Positions 1 through 11,779 of a DNA stretch of 64,000 bases are shown one piece after another. The notes under the pieces are model-generated. The model did no database searches. It saw nothing but the letters and a program-made list of their open reading frames with translations, and was not told the DNA's origin. This DNA comes from Steromphala cineraria. Lineage: Eukaryota > Mollusca > Gastropoda > Trochida > Trochidae. A program made the position numbers and the translations under genes. The stretch lies in assembly GCA_916613615.1 (NCBI GenBank), contig OU744726.1:55382987-55446986 (forward strand), in the 5' to 3' direction. Within the stretch, counting starts at the first letter, position 1; every line of letters begins with the position of its first letter.

Positions 1-90
1 CCTTACACATGACAAATGGAGATCCCAATTTCCTTCTCTTGTTGCCCGAATCATCTCTAAGTATGAAGACCAAAATGCATACAGTTGAAC
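1..90 (+). pseudogene. C-terminal end of an unidentified multicopy coding sequence, cut by window edge
   Basis: In one + frame about 29 codons are open from base 4 and end in a stop near base 90. The translated end (…ARIISKYEDQNAYS) resembles the translation of the minus strand around 41,330-41,400, and both are followed by the same kind of TCTAGA-rich repeat. That paired layout suggests the 3' end of a multicopy transposon gene. The family is not recognised and most of the gene lies outside the window. Confidence 0.3.
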
Positions 91-114
91 CAGAAAGAAA
101 GTACCCCCTTTTTT

Positions 115-265
115 GAAATTTCTAGAAATTTTCTAGAACGTATCTAGACAATTTCTGGAACGAATATAGAAATTTTCTAGTGCGTATCTGAAAATTTTCT
201 AGAACGTATCTAGAAATTTTCTAGTGCATATCTAGAAATTTCTAGAAATTTCTAGAAATTTCGAG
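115..265. repeat. TCTAGA-rich short-period repeat
   Basis: Irregular repeats of TTTCTAGAAATTT and TTCTAGAACGTATC with a loose 10-25 bp period. TCTAGA is palindromic, so the tract can pair with itself extensively. A related tract in opposite orientation lies at 41,221-41,312, and the similarity extends into the flanks on both sides (ACTCGAAATTTC on one, a CCCCC run on the other). It looks like the terminal or 3' non-coding part of one repeat family. Confidence 0.7.
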
Positions 266-2411
266 TTTTTATTTTTTGCAAGATAATCAAAATCTAATCA
301 AATGTTTCAAAACTGTTTATTAAATCTTATATCATGTGAAAATATGAAATCTGTGAGTTTACTAGAAACGGAGATATTCCATGTTAAAGTTTTTCTCCTC
401 TACAACCTGCCCTCATTATAACGCCCCTGCTAATCAGCTGTCACGCATGGCTAACGCCCTCCATAACGGGAGCTTACAGGCTTTGTCGCTGATTAAATCA
501 CCATTCATTGTTTACTAAGATAGCTGTCGCACATCAAAAATTTGTTTTTGTAATATAAAGAATGCAGATATATAACAAACAGACAGATTATTTATTAAAC
601 GTCTCACCTCAAATGATATAAAAATATTTTAAGCATTTCTGTATTTATATTTAACATTTCTCACGACGTGTGACTCGAGTAATCTGTCACTTAGTTACCT
701 CCACAATAGTAAATTTATAAACATAACCTTAAACGATCGGACGTTTCATTTAATCTGTAGACAGAGAGATATCTTATTGTCAGTGTCACATCATGATTAC
801 AGAAACGAACAGCGTCGTATGGAAAATAATAAGTAATGAGTCAAGATTATGGAAAGAATTTTCATACAGAAATGCAGTACAGAAATACAATGCAGTAAAT
901 ACTTTGTACATTGCATAAAATAAATTCTTCCTTTCAATAAACTTGAATAATGCACACTTTATGACATCTTTTCAACCTCTGATAGAGACTAAAAATCATT
1001 TTTACGACAGACATAGCTGTTTCATCATTGTAATGAAAGAATCATGTAAACAGAATGACTCAGATACTTACGATATTGAAAAGTCAAGCTTAGCATACAG
1101 CCACTAAGTTTTATCTAGAGTAAAAAATAAGTTTATCTTAATAATTATAGTACCTTCATTTATATAATTATATTGCTTTTAACTTTTCCTTCAGTTAATC
1201 TAGACTTTATTTCCCATATTGCTCTGAACTAGGTCATAAGAATAATTGAACGTCCCCTTTTTAACTCAGTCTGTCTAAACAATCACACAATTGATAACGG
1301 GTTAGCCATTAAGAATAATAGATATTTTATTGCACCGACGGAAAGCTTTAATGAGTGTAAAATGGCCACTTGTATCTAGTTGCAATAATAAAATGAAAAT
1401 GATGATACTGTATTGTCCGACAAAGGAATTTGATTAACAACAGTGAGAAGCAGCATGTTATGGCAAATGGAGAAATGAAATAACTTTACAACACAGCATC
1501 AACGGAACTACCGAGGGTATCTCTTGTGCGAAACAAAATTCAAGATAACATTCCAGTTTGTACATATGTCATATAAGTGTACATGCTAAGTATAAAGCCT
1601 CGTTGAGACAGGATGCTGAGTGTAACATTTTGGTTGATTTATAATTGTCAACTTGATACATAGGAGCGCAGAATTGGACAAAATCATAAACAATGACCAG
1701 CAGCATCAGTGTGAAAAGCCTGGCAACGGCAATATACATCATTGCAAGGCATTTAAAGTAGTTATTTGATTTATAATATGTAAAGGTGCGGATATTTTAT
1801 CAAAAATAGTTTGTACCAACAGTTTTGCAATTAGATCGGGTTTGTTCGTGTGATGTCGCCAACTTCAATGTCGGACCTGATATCCATAGGACAGTCACCT
1901 TGATGTCGATAATGTCTCTCTGATATACAAGTACGCACATCTATTTATTCGATGCATAAAGAATGTAATGATTCAATGACGTTTTCTCTCCCATAGCACT
2001 TGATCATTAATGGAGTCATGCTATATTAAAGGGTCTAATACAAGATAACGTAGATTTTCATTTCTAATATGTAGCTGCCTTCATGCATTTAGTGTAACAT
2101 ACAGTGTATATCATACGCTGGGTCTTATCATTAAGACAATGTATATTCGTTAAGCACACATAAGGGAAATACATATACTTTTGCATATGCAACAGTATAC
2201 ATGTATTAACAGTAATACATGCATAACAAGGTCATGTGGAGGAGTTATACGCCCCTGGCGAGAGGTGGACGTGCTTTGCTAGCTGTGAAGAAAAACTCAA
2301 AGTTGTTTAGTGTTGAGAAGAAATCGAGCGATAACTATAAGTTAAATACAGGTATCTGCAGAGTCAGTAATTCATCTGATCGCCGATTCACAGCTTTAAA
2401 CGCCGACTGAA
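266..2411. other. AT-rich region without recognisable genes
   Basis: No open frame with recognisable similarity is seen. It holds a short LINE A 3'-end remnant (569-615, listed separately). A small + frame at 2219-2410 immediately precedes LINE A ORF1 and is read as its 5' leader rather than a gene. The last 50 bases (GATCGCCGATT…) resemble the leader of the other LINE A copy near 38,255. Confidence 0.5.
569..615 (-). mobile_element. LINE family A, severely truncated 3' end
   Basis: The segment AACAAACAGACAGATTATTT followed by CGTCTCACCTCAAATGAT is the reverse complement of the LINE A 3' terminus seen at 24,885-24,945, and matches 30,097-30,140 and 35,061-35,100. Only the last tens of bases before the (TGTC)n tail remain, as expected of a 5'-truncated LINE insertion. 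Confidence 0.55.
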
Positions 2412-3481
2412 ATGGATTTTGTCTCGTCTCAGGAGTTTGTTGAAAATGTCATGCCGAGTCCCGATTCAGTCACCGAACATCGTCCGTCAGAGTCTCGAGA
2501 TACACGCAAGAGGCAACTCGCAGAAGCTGAACTCTCACCTGATCCATCAATTTAGAAGCAGAAAAATGAGGTTTGTGAAAAAACTTTGCTGATTGAAAAT
2601 GGTTCGAGTGTAAACAATGGCGTTCCCGCCATTTGTACTAAAACCCTATCCGATGTTTTGATGGCGATCGAAAAACAAACACAGCATTTTGAAAAGAGAT
2701 TTGATGCTATGGAAACTAAACTGCTCGAAAAAATGCAATCGATGTTGGACAATGATATTGATAAAGTGAGATCAGAATTGCACTCTGGTTTGAACAATGT
2801 GAATGCTGAAATGTGTGAACTCCGTGATGATCATGTACGTATGATTCAGGACGTTTGAAAGGATGTCTCTGATTTAAAGCAGAAAACACGAACCTACTCA
2901 CAAGTTGCTAGTGCTTCGCCGGACATGAAACTTCTTAGCATAGTCATCAAGAATATTCCCGAATCAAGAGGTGAGGACGTATGCACTAAAGCAAACAGCC
3001 TTAACAGGTCTTAAACTGAGAGACGTTGTTATTGATTCTGCACTTAGAAAGGCATCAAGAAACCAGAGGTTTGCAGGAGTTATCATTGCTAAGTGTAAAC
3101 GTTCCGATGATAAACAGGCTATTCTATCTGCGAAACGTGTACTGAAGGACAGTAGAAACTACAGTAACGTGTATCTGTCAAGTGACAAGCCATTACAACA
3201 GCGTCAACTTGAAGCCAATATGACGACTTTGGTGGAAACGATGACGGCAAGCTGAAATTATCTGGTGGCAGGATAGTCATGGCGATCGACGCTACAACGA
3301 CGACAATCCTCGCAGCTACAACAACGAAGATATCCAACAACCATGTGCAAATGTTTATCAACATTCATCACGTGACCGAAATGGAACAACCAATCATAGG
3401 CGAGGATCTCACAACAACAGAGATGGTGCACGTGCAGCGTCGGGTAGGCGTGACAGCCGAGATAACACACGTCGGTACTAG
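2412..3481 (+). pseudogene. LINE A ORF1 (RNA-binding protein), broken
   Basis: Begins MDFVSSQEFVENVMP, the same start as the minus-strand copy at 38,247. Order: variable N-terminus, a coiled-coil stretch (2640-2850, heptad-like leucines in QHFEKRFDAMETKLLEKMQ), a Transposase_22-like RNA-binding domain (2930-3260), and an Arg/Asn-rich basic tail ending at the TAG at 3479-3481. Stop codons at about 2552 and 2856 and frameshifts near 2975 and 3245-3280 prevent translation. In this class ORF1p coats the element RNA as a chaperone. The other copy at 36,701-38,247 confirms the frames. Confidence 0.7.
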
Positions 3482-3554
3482 GTATCATGCGGGTTTTGGA
3501 ACATTGCTGGATGGTCTACTGACACACATTCTGAAAATCATGTGATTCGTGAAT

Positions 3555-5745
3555 CGTGTATACAGTCAGTTGGTCTTGATATTGTTGGATTGGCTGAGAC
3601 ACATCTTAATCTGACTCTATTTTAAATCTTGATAATTATTCTTGGATAGGACATAACAGAACATTACTTCACACCAGGGCCAAATGTGGATCTGGTGGTG
3701 TAGGATTTTTTATTAAAAAATCTTTGTTTATTGATTTTAACTTAGATGTGTTATATAATTCATTTGAATATAAACTTACTCACAAGACTGTGACTAACTG
3801 TTGTATTTTATCATGTGTGTGCTATCTACCCCCTGAGAACTCATCATGACAAACAGACGCTTCAGAGTTTTATGACACTCTTCTATCGCATATACATCGC
3901 TACTACCAGCCAGGTATTACTTATATCTGCGGGGACTTCAATAGCAGTTGTGGCGATTTACTGGATTGTGTAGAAGGAATTGATGAGTTACCAAAAAGAG
4001 ATATTTTAGACAATATTGTAAATAATCATGGCCATACTTTTATTGATTTACTTATAAATGCTAATTATTGAATGCTTAATGGTAGATGTGTTGGTGTGAA
4101 TGATTATACTTATGTTTCTCCCAGAGGTTTATCTGTGGTAGATTACTGTATTTGCCCATATGAGCAGCTGCATAACTTCAGTGATTTTAGTGTGATCCGC
4201 CCTAACTGCCTAATGGACTCGGCTGACTGTGCAGGTATAACTGGTTGTAGGGCAGTGCTCAAGCTTGACCACTCCATACTTACCTGGAAAATAGACTTAC
4301 CTCTAGAAGACACTGTATATTGGACTCAATGTGATAGCAGCGTAGAAAGTGATGATTTTACCCATACGACTAGATGTGATACCTCTATTATACCCAGCGA
4401 GTTTTTAACCTCTGAACAATGTGTTACTAAGTTAAATGAAGCTGTAACCAGGTTAGATACGTCGAGTAATGAACAATGTGATATAGATCGTGCGTATATG
4501 AGGCATTTACAAACACTGTAAGGGAGAAAATGGAGAGGATCTTACCCACAAAACGACTAGTTATTAACACGTCTTGCAGAAATAATAAACGTAAACGGTG
4601 ATAGATTAGCTTCCCTGTGGAATGAACTGGGCAGTGCTGAGAAACAGTGGTGCAGATGTGAGGGGCCTAGAAAAAGTATTTTTAAAAGTATTAATGTTTC
4701 TAAACGAACATTTTTTTGCCCAGCAAGTACAAAAAGCAAACCGTGACCACACTCGTACTTTACAGGATTCAGAAGAACTGAGTTGCTCCAACAGTGGGGA
4801 GTTCTGGAAGAGAATAGGAAAGGTTGGTGTAGGAAATGAAAGAAGAAAAAAGATCCCGATGGAAGTGACGTGTGAAGATGGAAGTGTTACTAATGACGTC
4901 ACGGTTGTGTTAGAGACTTGGCGTAAGGCATACAGTGACCTACTCAACTGTAGCTCCTCTAACAGTGAAGAAGAAGCAGACAACACAGACACAACAGGAA
5001 AATCTTCAATAGTGGTATTTCTATTGACGAAGTTAGGAGAGTGGTAAATCAAGCAAAATCAAGTCCCCTGGATTCGATAATATCCCCGCCGAGGTGTTGA
5101 AGAATGAGACTTGCATCATATACCTACATAAACTGTTTTCGACCTGTTTTGTAAGCGGTTATGTGCCATCAAGTTGGTCTAAAGGAGTTATCACACCTAT
5201 CCCGAAGTCGGGTACTCAAGACGCAAGAGATCCCCTCTCTTACCGGGGTATCACCCTAGCTAGTGCCGCGTATACGTTATACTGTGGTATTCTTAACAAC
5301 AGACTCGGTGAATATGTGGAAGAAATGAAATGATACATGATCATCAAAATGGTTTTAGAAAGAGTCGGTCAACCGTGGAACACATCTCAAGTCTGACGTC
5401 CATTATAGAAACTAGAAAATCATTGAACAAATCTACTTTTACAGCTTTTATCGATTTCAAGAAAGCCTATGACTGCATTTATAGGTCTATATTTTGGTAG
5501 AAATTAAAAACTATTGGTGTGAATGGTTATATGTATAATGCTATTTTATCAACTTATAAAAATGTCAAGTGTGCTGTACGTTTAAATGGGCATTATACAC
5601 CCTGGTTTGATGTACAATGTGGTTTAAAGCAAGGTTGTTTATCATCACCTCTTATGTTTACTTTGTACGTTAATGATCTTATTACTTTAATTGAAAATCT
5701 ATGTTTAGGTGTTAAAGTTGACGGTACCAACATTGGAGTTTTAGC
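3555..5745 (+). pseudogene. LINE A ORF2: APE endonuclease and reverse transcriptase, broken
   Basis: Endonuclease pieces: CGSGGVGFFIKK near 3,690-3,720, YYQPGITYICGDFNS near 3,905-3,945, and SPRGLSVVDYCICPYEQL (4,115-4,170). RT pieces: VITPIPKSGTQDARDPLSYR (5,188-5,247), the TAFIDFKKAYD catalytic block (5,440-5,472) and QCGLKQGCLSSPLMFTLYVND (5,607-5,670). Several stops (about 3,625, 3,848, 4,069, 5,331, 5,499) and frameshifts show it is long dead. The reading ends at GVLAY, where YADD should follow and other sequence begins. Confidence 0.75.
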
Positions 5746-5786
5746 CTATGTGTGGGGCACAAAGACGTTTTCATGTATAGAAGCTG

Positions 5787-6727
5787 TATTATAGGTCAGC
5801 ACACTTTGTATAAAAGTTTGGTAAAAGACTGTCAAAAGGGATCTAACAATTGAAAAGTTTCTGAAGCGGCGAAGAAAATAGAGTCTCTGTTGCCCTTTTT
5901 TGTAAATGAAATCAACATGTTTTGAAAACGAGAGATTTGAATCTAAAATAACGCCGAGATATTTGTAGTGATTAACTCTTTCAATTTCTTCATTATCGAT
6001 TCTAATAGAATGAAGAGGTTCCTTATTTCGCCGAAAATCAACAATCATTGCCTAAGTCTTTTTTACCTTCAGAAAAAGAAAATTATCTCTACACCAGGCC
6101 AAGAACATTTCAATACCTTGACGATAATTATGTTCATAATCAGAAATGAGACCAGTAAGGGCAGCATCATCTGCAAATTTCACCGTAAATACATCATTAA
6201 GTGACAAATGACAATCATTGGTGTACAAAATGAAAAGTAACGGGGACAAAACGCAGCCTTGAGGAGCTCCGGTAGAGGTTGACAGGATAGAAGATTGACA
6301 TCCATTAATACTGACATACTGAGTTCGATTTACCATAAAATCCTTAACCCATCTGATAATATTGGAGTTAACACCCAGATTTAACAGTTTACTCATCAAC
6401 AGTTGAGGCTGAATGGTATTGAACGCCGACGAGAAATCTACAAATAGAATCCTGACATAGTTGTTGCAAGTTTCTAAATGACAGTAAATATTCTGCAGGA
6501 GGGTCAGTGTTGCATCCTCAGTTCCACGCCCTGGTCTATATGCAAACTGTAAAGGATCTAGCAAATGGCTGACATTATTAAGTACAAGTCATTTTATAAT
6601 TCGCTCCAAACATTTCATTACTATTGAGGTCAAAGCAACTGGACGATAGTCATTATTTACCACAGGATTTGTCTTTTTCGGAACAGGAATGATATTGGAG
6701 GTTTTCCATAGAGTAGGGATGACACCT
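5787..6727 (-). pseudogene. Rex1/Babar-like LINE reverse transcriptase fragment
   Basis: Minus-strand RT of the CR1/L2/Rex1 group. Blocks in order: an NNDYRPVALTSIVMKCFERI entry motif (6,590-6,660, then a TGA), LDPLQFAYRPGRGTEDA (6,510-6,560), FVDFSSAFNTI (6,420-6,455), TGAPQGCVLSPLLFILYTND (6,200-6,265) and FADD (about 6,165). A frameshift near 6,050 leads into MIVDFRRNKEPLHSIR and the thumb region ending LTYN. The 5' side is cut by the Harbinger terminus at 6,728; the 3' side stops near 5,787. Endonuclease and tail are absent. Confidence 0.8.
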
Positions 6728-6895
6728 GGGGCCGTATTTATAAAGATTCTTAGAATTTTCTTAGTTTTACAGTTTTAGAGTACATAAAAAAATTCTTAGT
6801 TAAAAGTTATTCTTAAGAAATATTTATAATGGGTCTTAGAGTAACTTTTAAGTAAGAATGGGAGTTCGGTCTTAAGAAAATTCTTAGCGCTGTAA
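6728..6895 (+). repeat. Harbinger left TIR and subterminal TTCTTAG repeats
   Basis: The terminal repeat is followed by many copies of the heptamer TTCTTAG or its inverse CTTAAGAA in about 160 bases. The right end (21,430-21,583) has the same motif cloud. Clustered subterminal motifs are where Harbinger Myb-like proteins and transposases are expected to bind; that role is inferred here. Confidence 0.7.
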
Positions 6896-7215
6896 CCAGG
6901 GGGAATCCGGGAATTCCCTGAAGTTATTTATAGATTAACGTTGGTGTCATTATGGCGGCACCTGCGCTTGCGTGTACTGAGGAAGAGCAGACCGAACCGA
7001 GTTTATTTTGTTTACATCCAGTGGCGGGAAATGATCTTTACTATCTAACAGTGGACTGTAAAAGTGGGTAAGTAACTTTATTTGGTCTAAAAAAGGTTTT
7101 AATAAATAAATTATGATCTGCACGTTTTGAGCTCTTGCGAAATTCGCTTTTATCGCAGACGATAACCTTACGTGCAATACGGTAGGCCTAGCTGAATTTA
7201 AAGTTTAACTTCGAA

Positions 7216-9103
7216 ATGAATTCTAGTTCCACGAAAAAAGGAAGTAGAAAACCTAACTGGACAAGCGATGAATGTCTGTCGCTTGTCCAGTTAGTGGAGA
7301 GCAATAAGAGTGTTATCAGAGGCAAATTTTCCTCGCGATTGACCTCGGAGGACAAGAAGAGGACATGGGCCACGATAACTGATTCAATTAATGCCTCCCA
7401 CCCTCACGTAATACGATCAATCGACGAGGTGGAAAAAAATGGTACAACTTGCTCTCAAAATCAAGGCATGATATCTCCACATACAAACGAGGACTATTTA
7501 TTTATAGATATATGTATTATTCAATTACATTATAACATAAGCTAGGCCTACAGTACAGTAATTACAAATATATATCCTTGATCATACATACACATCGTAT
7601 TTAAATGAAATCTAATGAAATCTGCATTTTCATAGAATACATTTTAGTTTACCATTTAAAAGTAATCATCTGTGTTTTTGAATTACTCAAAGATATAAAT
7701 AGAAAATAAAACCTCTTCACATAAATAAATATAACACCTTGATTCATTACATGTCTACTACACAGAAGGATGTGAATATAGGTGGTCACTGATCACATTT
7801 GCTCTCTGTAAATCCCTGTACATGCAGTATGTACTTAAGAACAAGAAATTAAGTGACAAAATAAATAAATCAATTGTTCACCAATTTTAAAAATCATTGA
7901 AATTTCACTTTTTGAGTAGCTAAGTATTAAATTTCAAATTATTACAGTAAATAACTTTCCCAATTCCATTTTTGATATTGTGATATGAGTTGTATAAATA
8001 TTTTCAGGCGGAGGACCCTGTACTGCACCCCTATCTGCCGTGGCTTCCACCGTGGAATCCATCCTCGGGGAATCCAATGTATCAATAAGTGGTATTGATA
8101 ACGGGATGGAGTCCACGATGCTGCAATTCATCAGTACCAGGTAATCAATATACACTCACAAACATTTAATATTTTTTAGATAATCACATGATAATACAAC
8201 TGTTATTATATGATTGAGATTGAAATACTCTGTTCTATTAGTAGAAAAAAAACCTCTATCTGGCAAAAGTGTTAATAACCTTTAACATAACTTTATTGAG
8301 TGTGTGATAAACATTATCACTACTCGAATGTTAAAAAGTGTTACGTCATTCAATAAGAAACAAATACTAATTGTCAGGAAGAGACAGATATCATATATTT
8401 ATTATATTAACAATTGCATTATACATTGTGTAATAATTATCATTTTCTAAATAACATTATCTGCTGTCTATTGTCATGGTTATGACATAATTGTCAAGAT
8501 TGCAATTTTTTAACCTTAAAAAATATAATATTCAATTGGCCGACATGATATCAACAAACTTGATAGTAATGCAATTGAACTTTATTAAAATAAGCAAGTG
8601 GTAAGTAAATAGTAATTATGTCCTGTCAAATGCATACTAGCAATACTTTCATTAGTCAACTTCCATGTGTTATCTTATTTCATAAAATATTTCCATTAAG
8701 CTTAACATAAGTAAATTATTTCTTCAGGCCAATTCAACATAGATTAAACACTTCAGGATAACTATATTATTACAATTTTACTTATGGAAAAATAATGTTG
8801 ACTATCATTCCCTGTAAGATTGAGGATGAATTACTGGTCATTTGCCAATAAATGAAAATGTTCTGTTTCAGTCCACTTGACAGCAGGGAGGAAGTACTGG
8901 ACAGTGTGGACACAGTCACAGTGCCGGACCCAGTCCTAATGCCAGACCCAGTCTCAGCTGGGGGTCAAGTCTCCGTCCCTCTACCGATGTCCATGCCGCT
9001 GCAGGTTCAAGTGTCCGACAGGAAAAGGGAGCTCAAACTGAAAGTGTTAGAGGCACAGCTCGAGTACTTCACCCTGAAAATAAAGAAAATGAAAAATAAC
9101 TAG
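7216..9103 (+). pseudogene. Harbinger Myb/SANT-like DNA-binding protein, one frameshift
   Basis: Three exons. Exon 1 (from ATG 7,216) has the trihelix/Myb-like start KPNWTSDECLSLVQLVE and continues to RTWATITDSINA…DEVEKK; an extra A near 7,438 shifts the frame, after which WYNLLSKSRHDISTYKR is read in the next frame. Exon 2 (8,008-8,140) follows TTTTCAG and ends before GTAATC. Exon 3 (8,872-9,103) follows CTGTTTCAG and ends in a Lys/Leu-rich helix with stop TAG. The layout matches the NAIF1-like accessory protein of Harbinger elements, which helps bring transposase to the nucleus and the element ends. The exon 1 donor is unclear. Confidence 0.75.
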
Positions 9104-9656
9104 AAAAGTTTGTATAATTTACCACTTACATCCCTTGAATTATTTATTCTAATGAAATTATTTTATTAGGATACCAACCATCTCTGCTATTCTCTTGTTT
9201 AATATTTTGAAAATATTGTTAATATATGATTTAAATATGAATTCAATAATTATATTTTTGATTTGTACATCCGAATGGATTTGTATAAAAGTTATTCTGA
9301 AAAGTCTGTTGACAGTTGTATGATCTATCATATACGTGAATCATCATACTGGTCTCTCACTGTTACACAATCAATCACATTTGTCAAGTTCAATTTATGT
9401 TCATTTCACTTACAATGCAAATATAGAAAAATGTGGATTAAGGGGAGATAATCCACTTTAGATGAATTCAAAGATTATGTACATAAATTATTACTTTTAC
9501 ATTGATATAAAGTAGCAATATTGTATGAAATTAAAATGTTAATCTATTTATGAAAGAATGTTATGAAAATATTGATATTGTTGTCATTTAAGATTGGATT
9601 ATCTCTCTTGTAAACATTGAAATACACAAAAAAGAATCAAAGTGCAGTTTCCATAT
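9104..9656. other. Harbinger non-coding interior
   Basis: AT-rich sequence between the Myb-like gene and the BEL insertion point. A short + frame at 9,263-9,451 has no recognisable similarity. Confidence 0.5.
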
Positions 9657-10379
9657 TGAATATTATAGGTCTCATATTCTCATATGCACAATAAAAACAA
9701 AATGTAAATGCGTCCCATCAGTGTTCATTTATTCCTTTCTCATTTCTTTCTCAGACTCAAGCTAATGTTCATCAATCTTAACAATATCAGATATCCTCTT
9801 CAAAATACCAAATGAAACGATGAAACGATGAAACGATGAAACGATGAAACGATGACTGTAATAAAAACAAAAAGCATTGATAAGTACCTTTCTCAAAATT
9901 ACAGTCAATAATCAAAATGTAAACAAAGAAAATTACATAAACCTATTTCAATAAATTTGCCTTATTAATATAGAAATTACTCTCAAATCTAAGGGAATAT
10001 ACCAAATAATTACACTAAAGTTTATCTTACTTCATAAAATTGCATTAACTTACTGAAAAATAGCATAATGTAGCGAGTGAAAACTGAGCACCTTTACTTT
10101 ACACTTACACCTAAATTATTTGCTCAAAATAAATATTTTAATCTTTACCAATTCTCAAACAGAAAGAAACATTTATAATAACTTTGAAAATAAGAACATA
10201 CCATTTTGTTAGACCCATATCTCAATAAATTCTCAAACCAGTTCTCAGAAAACCAAAACCTGTCAACTGAGCACATGGCTCACACTCAAGTCCATTTGGA
10301 GTTACCTCCCTTCACACTGAAGAGCTCCTTACAGTGAAGTGAAAAGAAGAGAACATAAAATCTCATTTTGGTTCTTACA
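9657..10379 (-). repeat. BEL 3' LTR
   Basis: Read on the minus strand it runs from TGTAAGAACC to the final CA at 9,657. Just inside the element the minus strand reads AGAGGGCTGGGA, a plausible polypurine tract directly before the LTR. It contains five copies of the octamer ATGAAACG (9,812-9,851); the 5' LTR has four. Confidence 0.85.
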
Positions 10380-10807
10380 TCCCAGCCCTCTAATTGCATA
10401 GATTAAATCGAAGCAATTACAAATTACCAAAATTAAATAAAAAGATGTAATTAACTGAATTGCAAAACACTTTTTGATAAATTTACTGAAATAAAAGGAA
10501 ATATATTATCATTTTTACTGAAAAAGTTTTAGAATAGATATGAAGAAAGCAAAACCTTTGTAAAAAATCAATAAAAACAAGTTACTATTTACATTAATTT
10601 CCAAAAAATCATAAATTTTGAAAATAGCAAAATAAATCAAAAATACTATTTCTTCCAAATTGGAAATACCTGACAACAAATGTGATAAAATACACCTGAA
10701 TAATGAAACTTAATGCCTTACAACAGATATATACAGCTCACAATGTCACATATGACAAAATCTGTCAAACTTTAAACTTGCACTGAATTGAGTAGAGTTC
10801 CATCAGT

Positions 10808-11755
10808 TTATGATCCTTCGCTTTCCAGGATCATACTCAACTTTGTAACCGGTCTGACCAAAGTTGTCGATTTGGTCTTAACCCTAACTGTTCTAACAAA
10901 TCCCTTCTTATCTTTGTACACCTCAATTACTCTGCCAGTGTTCCATGAGTTTCTTGGAGTATTGTCTATTAGCAGAACAATGTCCCCTACTTGCACATTT
11001 CTCTTCTGTTTTGTCCATTTTTGTCTCAATTGAAGCGAAGGCAAGTATTCCTTCACCCACCGTTTCCAGAAAACATTGGCCAAATATTGAATTTGGCGCC
11101 ATCTTCTCACAGCGTAATTGTCCGCTTTGTCAAACAAGCCTTGGGGTGTGGTCTCACCTGAGCGGAGCTGTAGTAGTAGGTTTGGAGTGAGCACACACAG
11201 GTCACTGGGGTCATTTGGCACTGCTGTGATCGGTCTGTTGTTGATGATCTCTTCCACTTCACAGAAGAGGGTCTGCAGCCCCTCATCATCTAAGTGAATT
11301 GTCTGCTGTCGAAGCAGTGCATATAACACCTTTCTCACCGTTCGTATCATCCGCTCCCACACCCCACCATGGTGAGATGCAGACAGAGTATTAAACTTCC
11401 ACACTATACCCCTTTGTTGAAGTGCTGCATAGATTTTCTGTTGGTTCCATTTCATTATCTCTTCTCGTAATTCCTTTTCGCATCCAACCAAGTTGGTCCC
11501 ATTGTCGGATCTCATAGTTTTCACTGGGCCTTGTCTTGCAATAAACCGGCGCAGTGCGTTGATGCACGAACTAGTATCTAGAGAAGACGCCATCTCCAAA
11601 TGATTTGCTCGTATGGCGAGACAAGTGAAAACTACACCATACCTTTTCACTTGTTTTCTTCCCCGTTTGATGAGTATCGGCCCAAAGTAATCTACTCCCA
11701 CATGGGTAAATGGTGGTTCATCAGCGGTCAAGCCATCTGAAGGCACGTCCGACAT
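10808..11755 (-). pseudogene. BEL integrase catalytic core and C-terminal domain
   Basis: An open stretch of 315 codons containing the integrase D,D-35-E signature: VGVDYFGPI (first Asp), MRSDNGTNLVG (second Asp) and HHGGVWERMIR (Glu), followed by the DUF5641-like tail with WKRWVKEYLPSLQLRQKW and VGDIVLLID. It inserts element cDNA into the host genome. An in-frame TAG at about 11,777 separates it from the upstream polyprotein, after the zinc-binding CVQCRK. The domain itself looks complete. Confidence 0.85.
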
Positions 11756-11779
11756 CTGTTGTTCCAGTGCACTGGCGCG

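Larger units (their letters stand above)
2412..5745 (+). mobile_element. LINE family A copy 1, 5' part (interrupted)
   Basis: Non-LTR retrotransposon with an RNA-binding ORF1 followed by an APE-type endonuclease/reverse transcriptase ORF2. The ORF1 type (coiled coil, then a Transposase_22-like domain) suggests the L1/Tx1 side of the LINEs; the clade is not settled. Coding sequence stops abruptly inside RT just before the catalytic YADD would be reached. The C-terminal finger and tail of the same family appear at 24,106-24,945, so about 18.4 kb of other elements sits between the two parts. Confidence 0.75.
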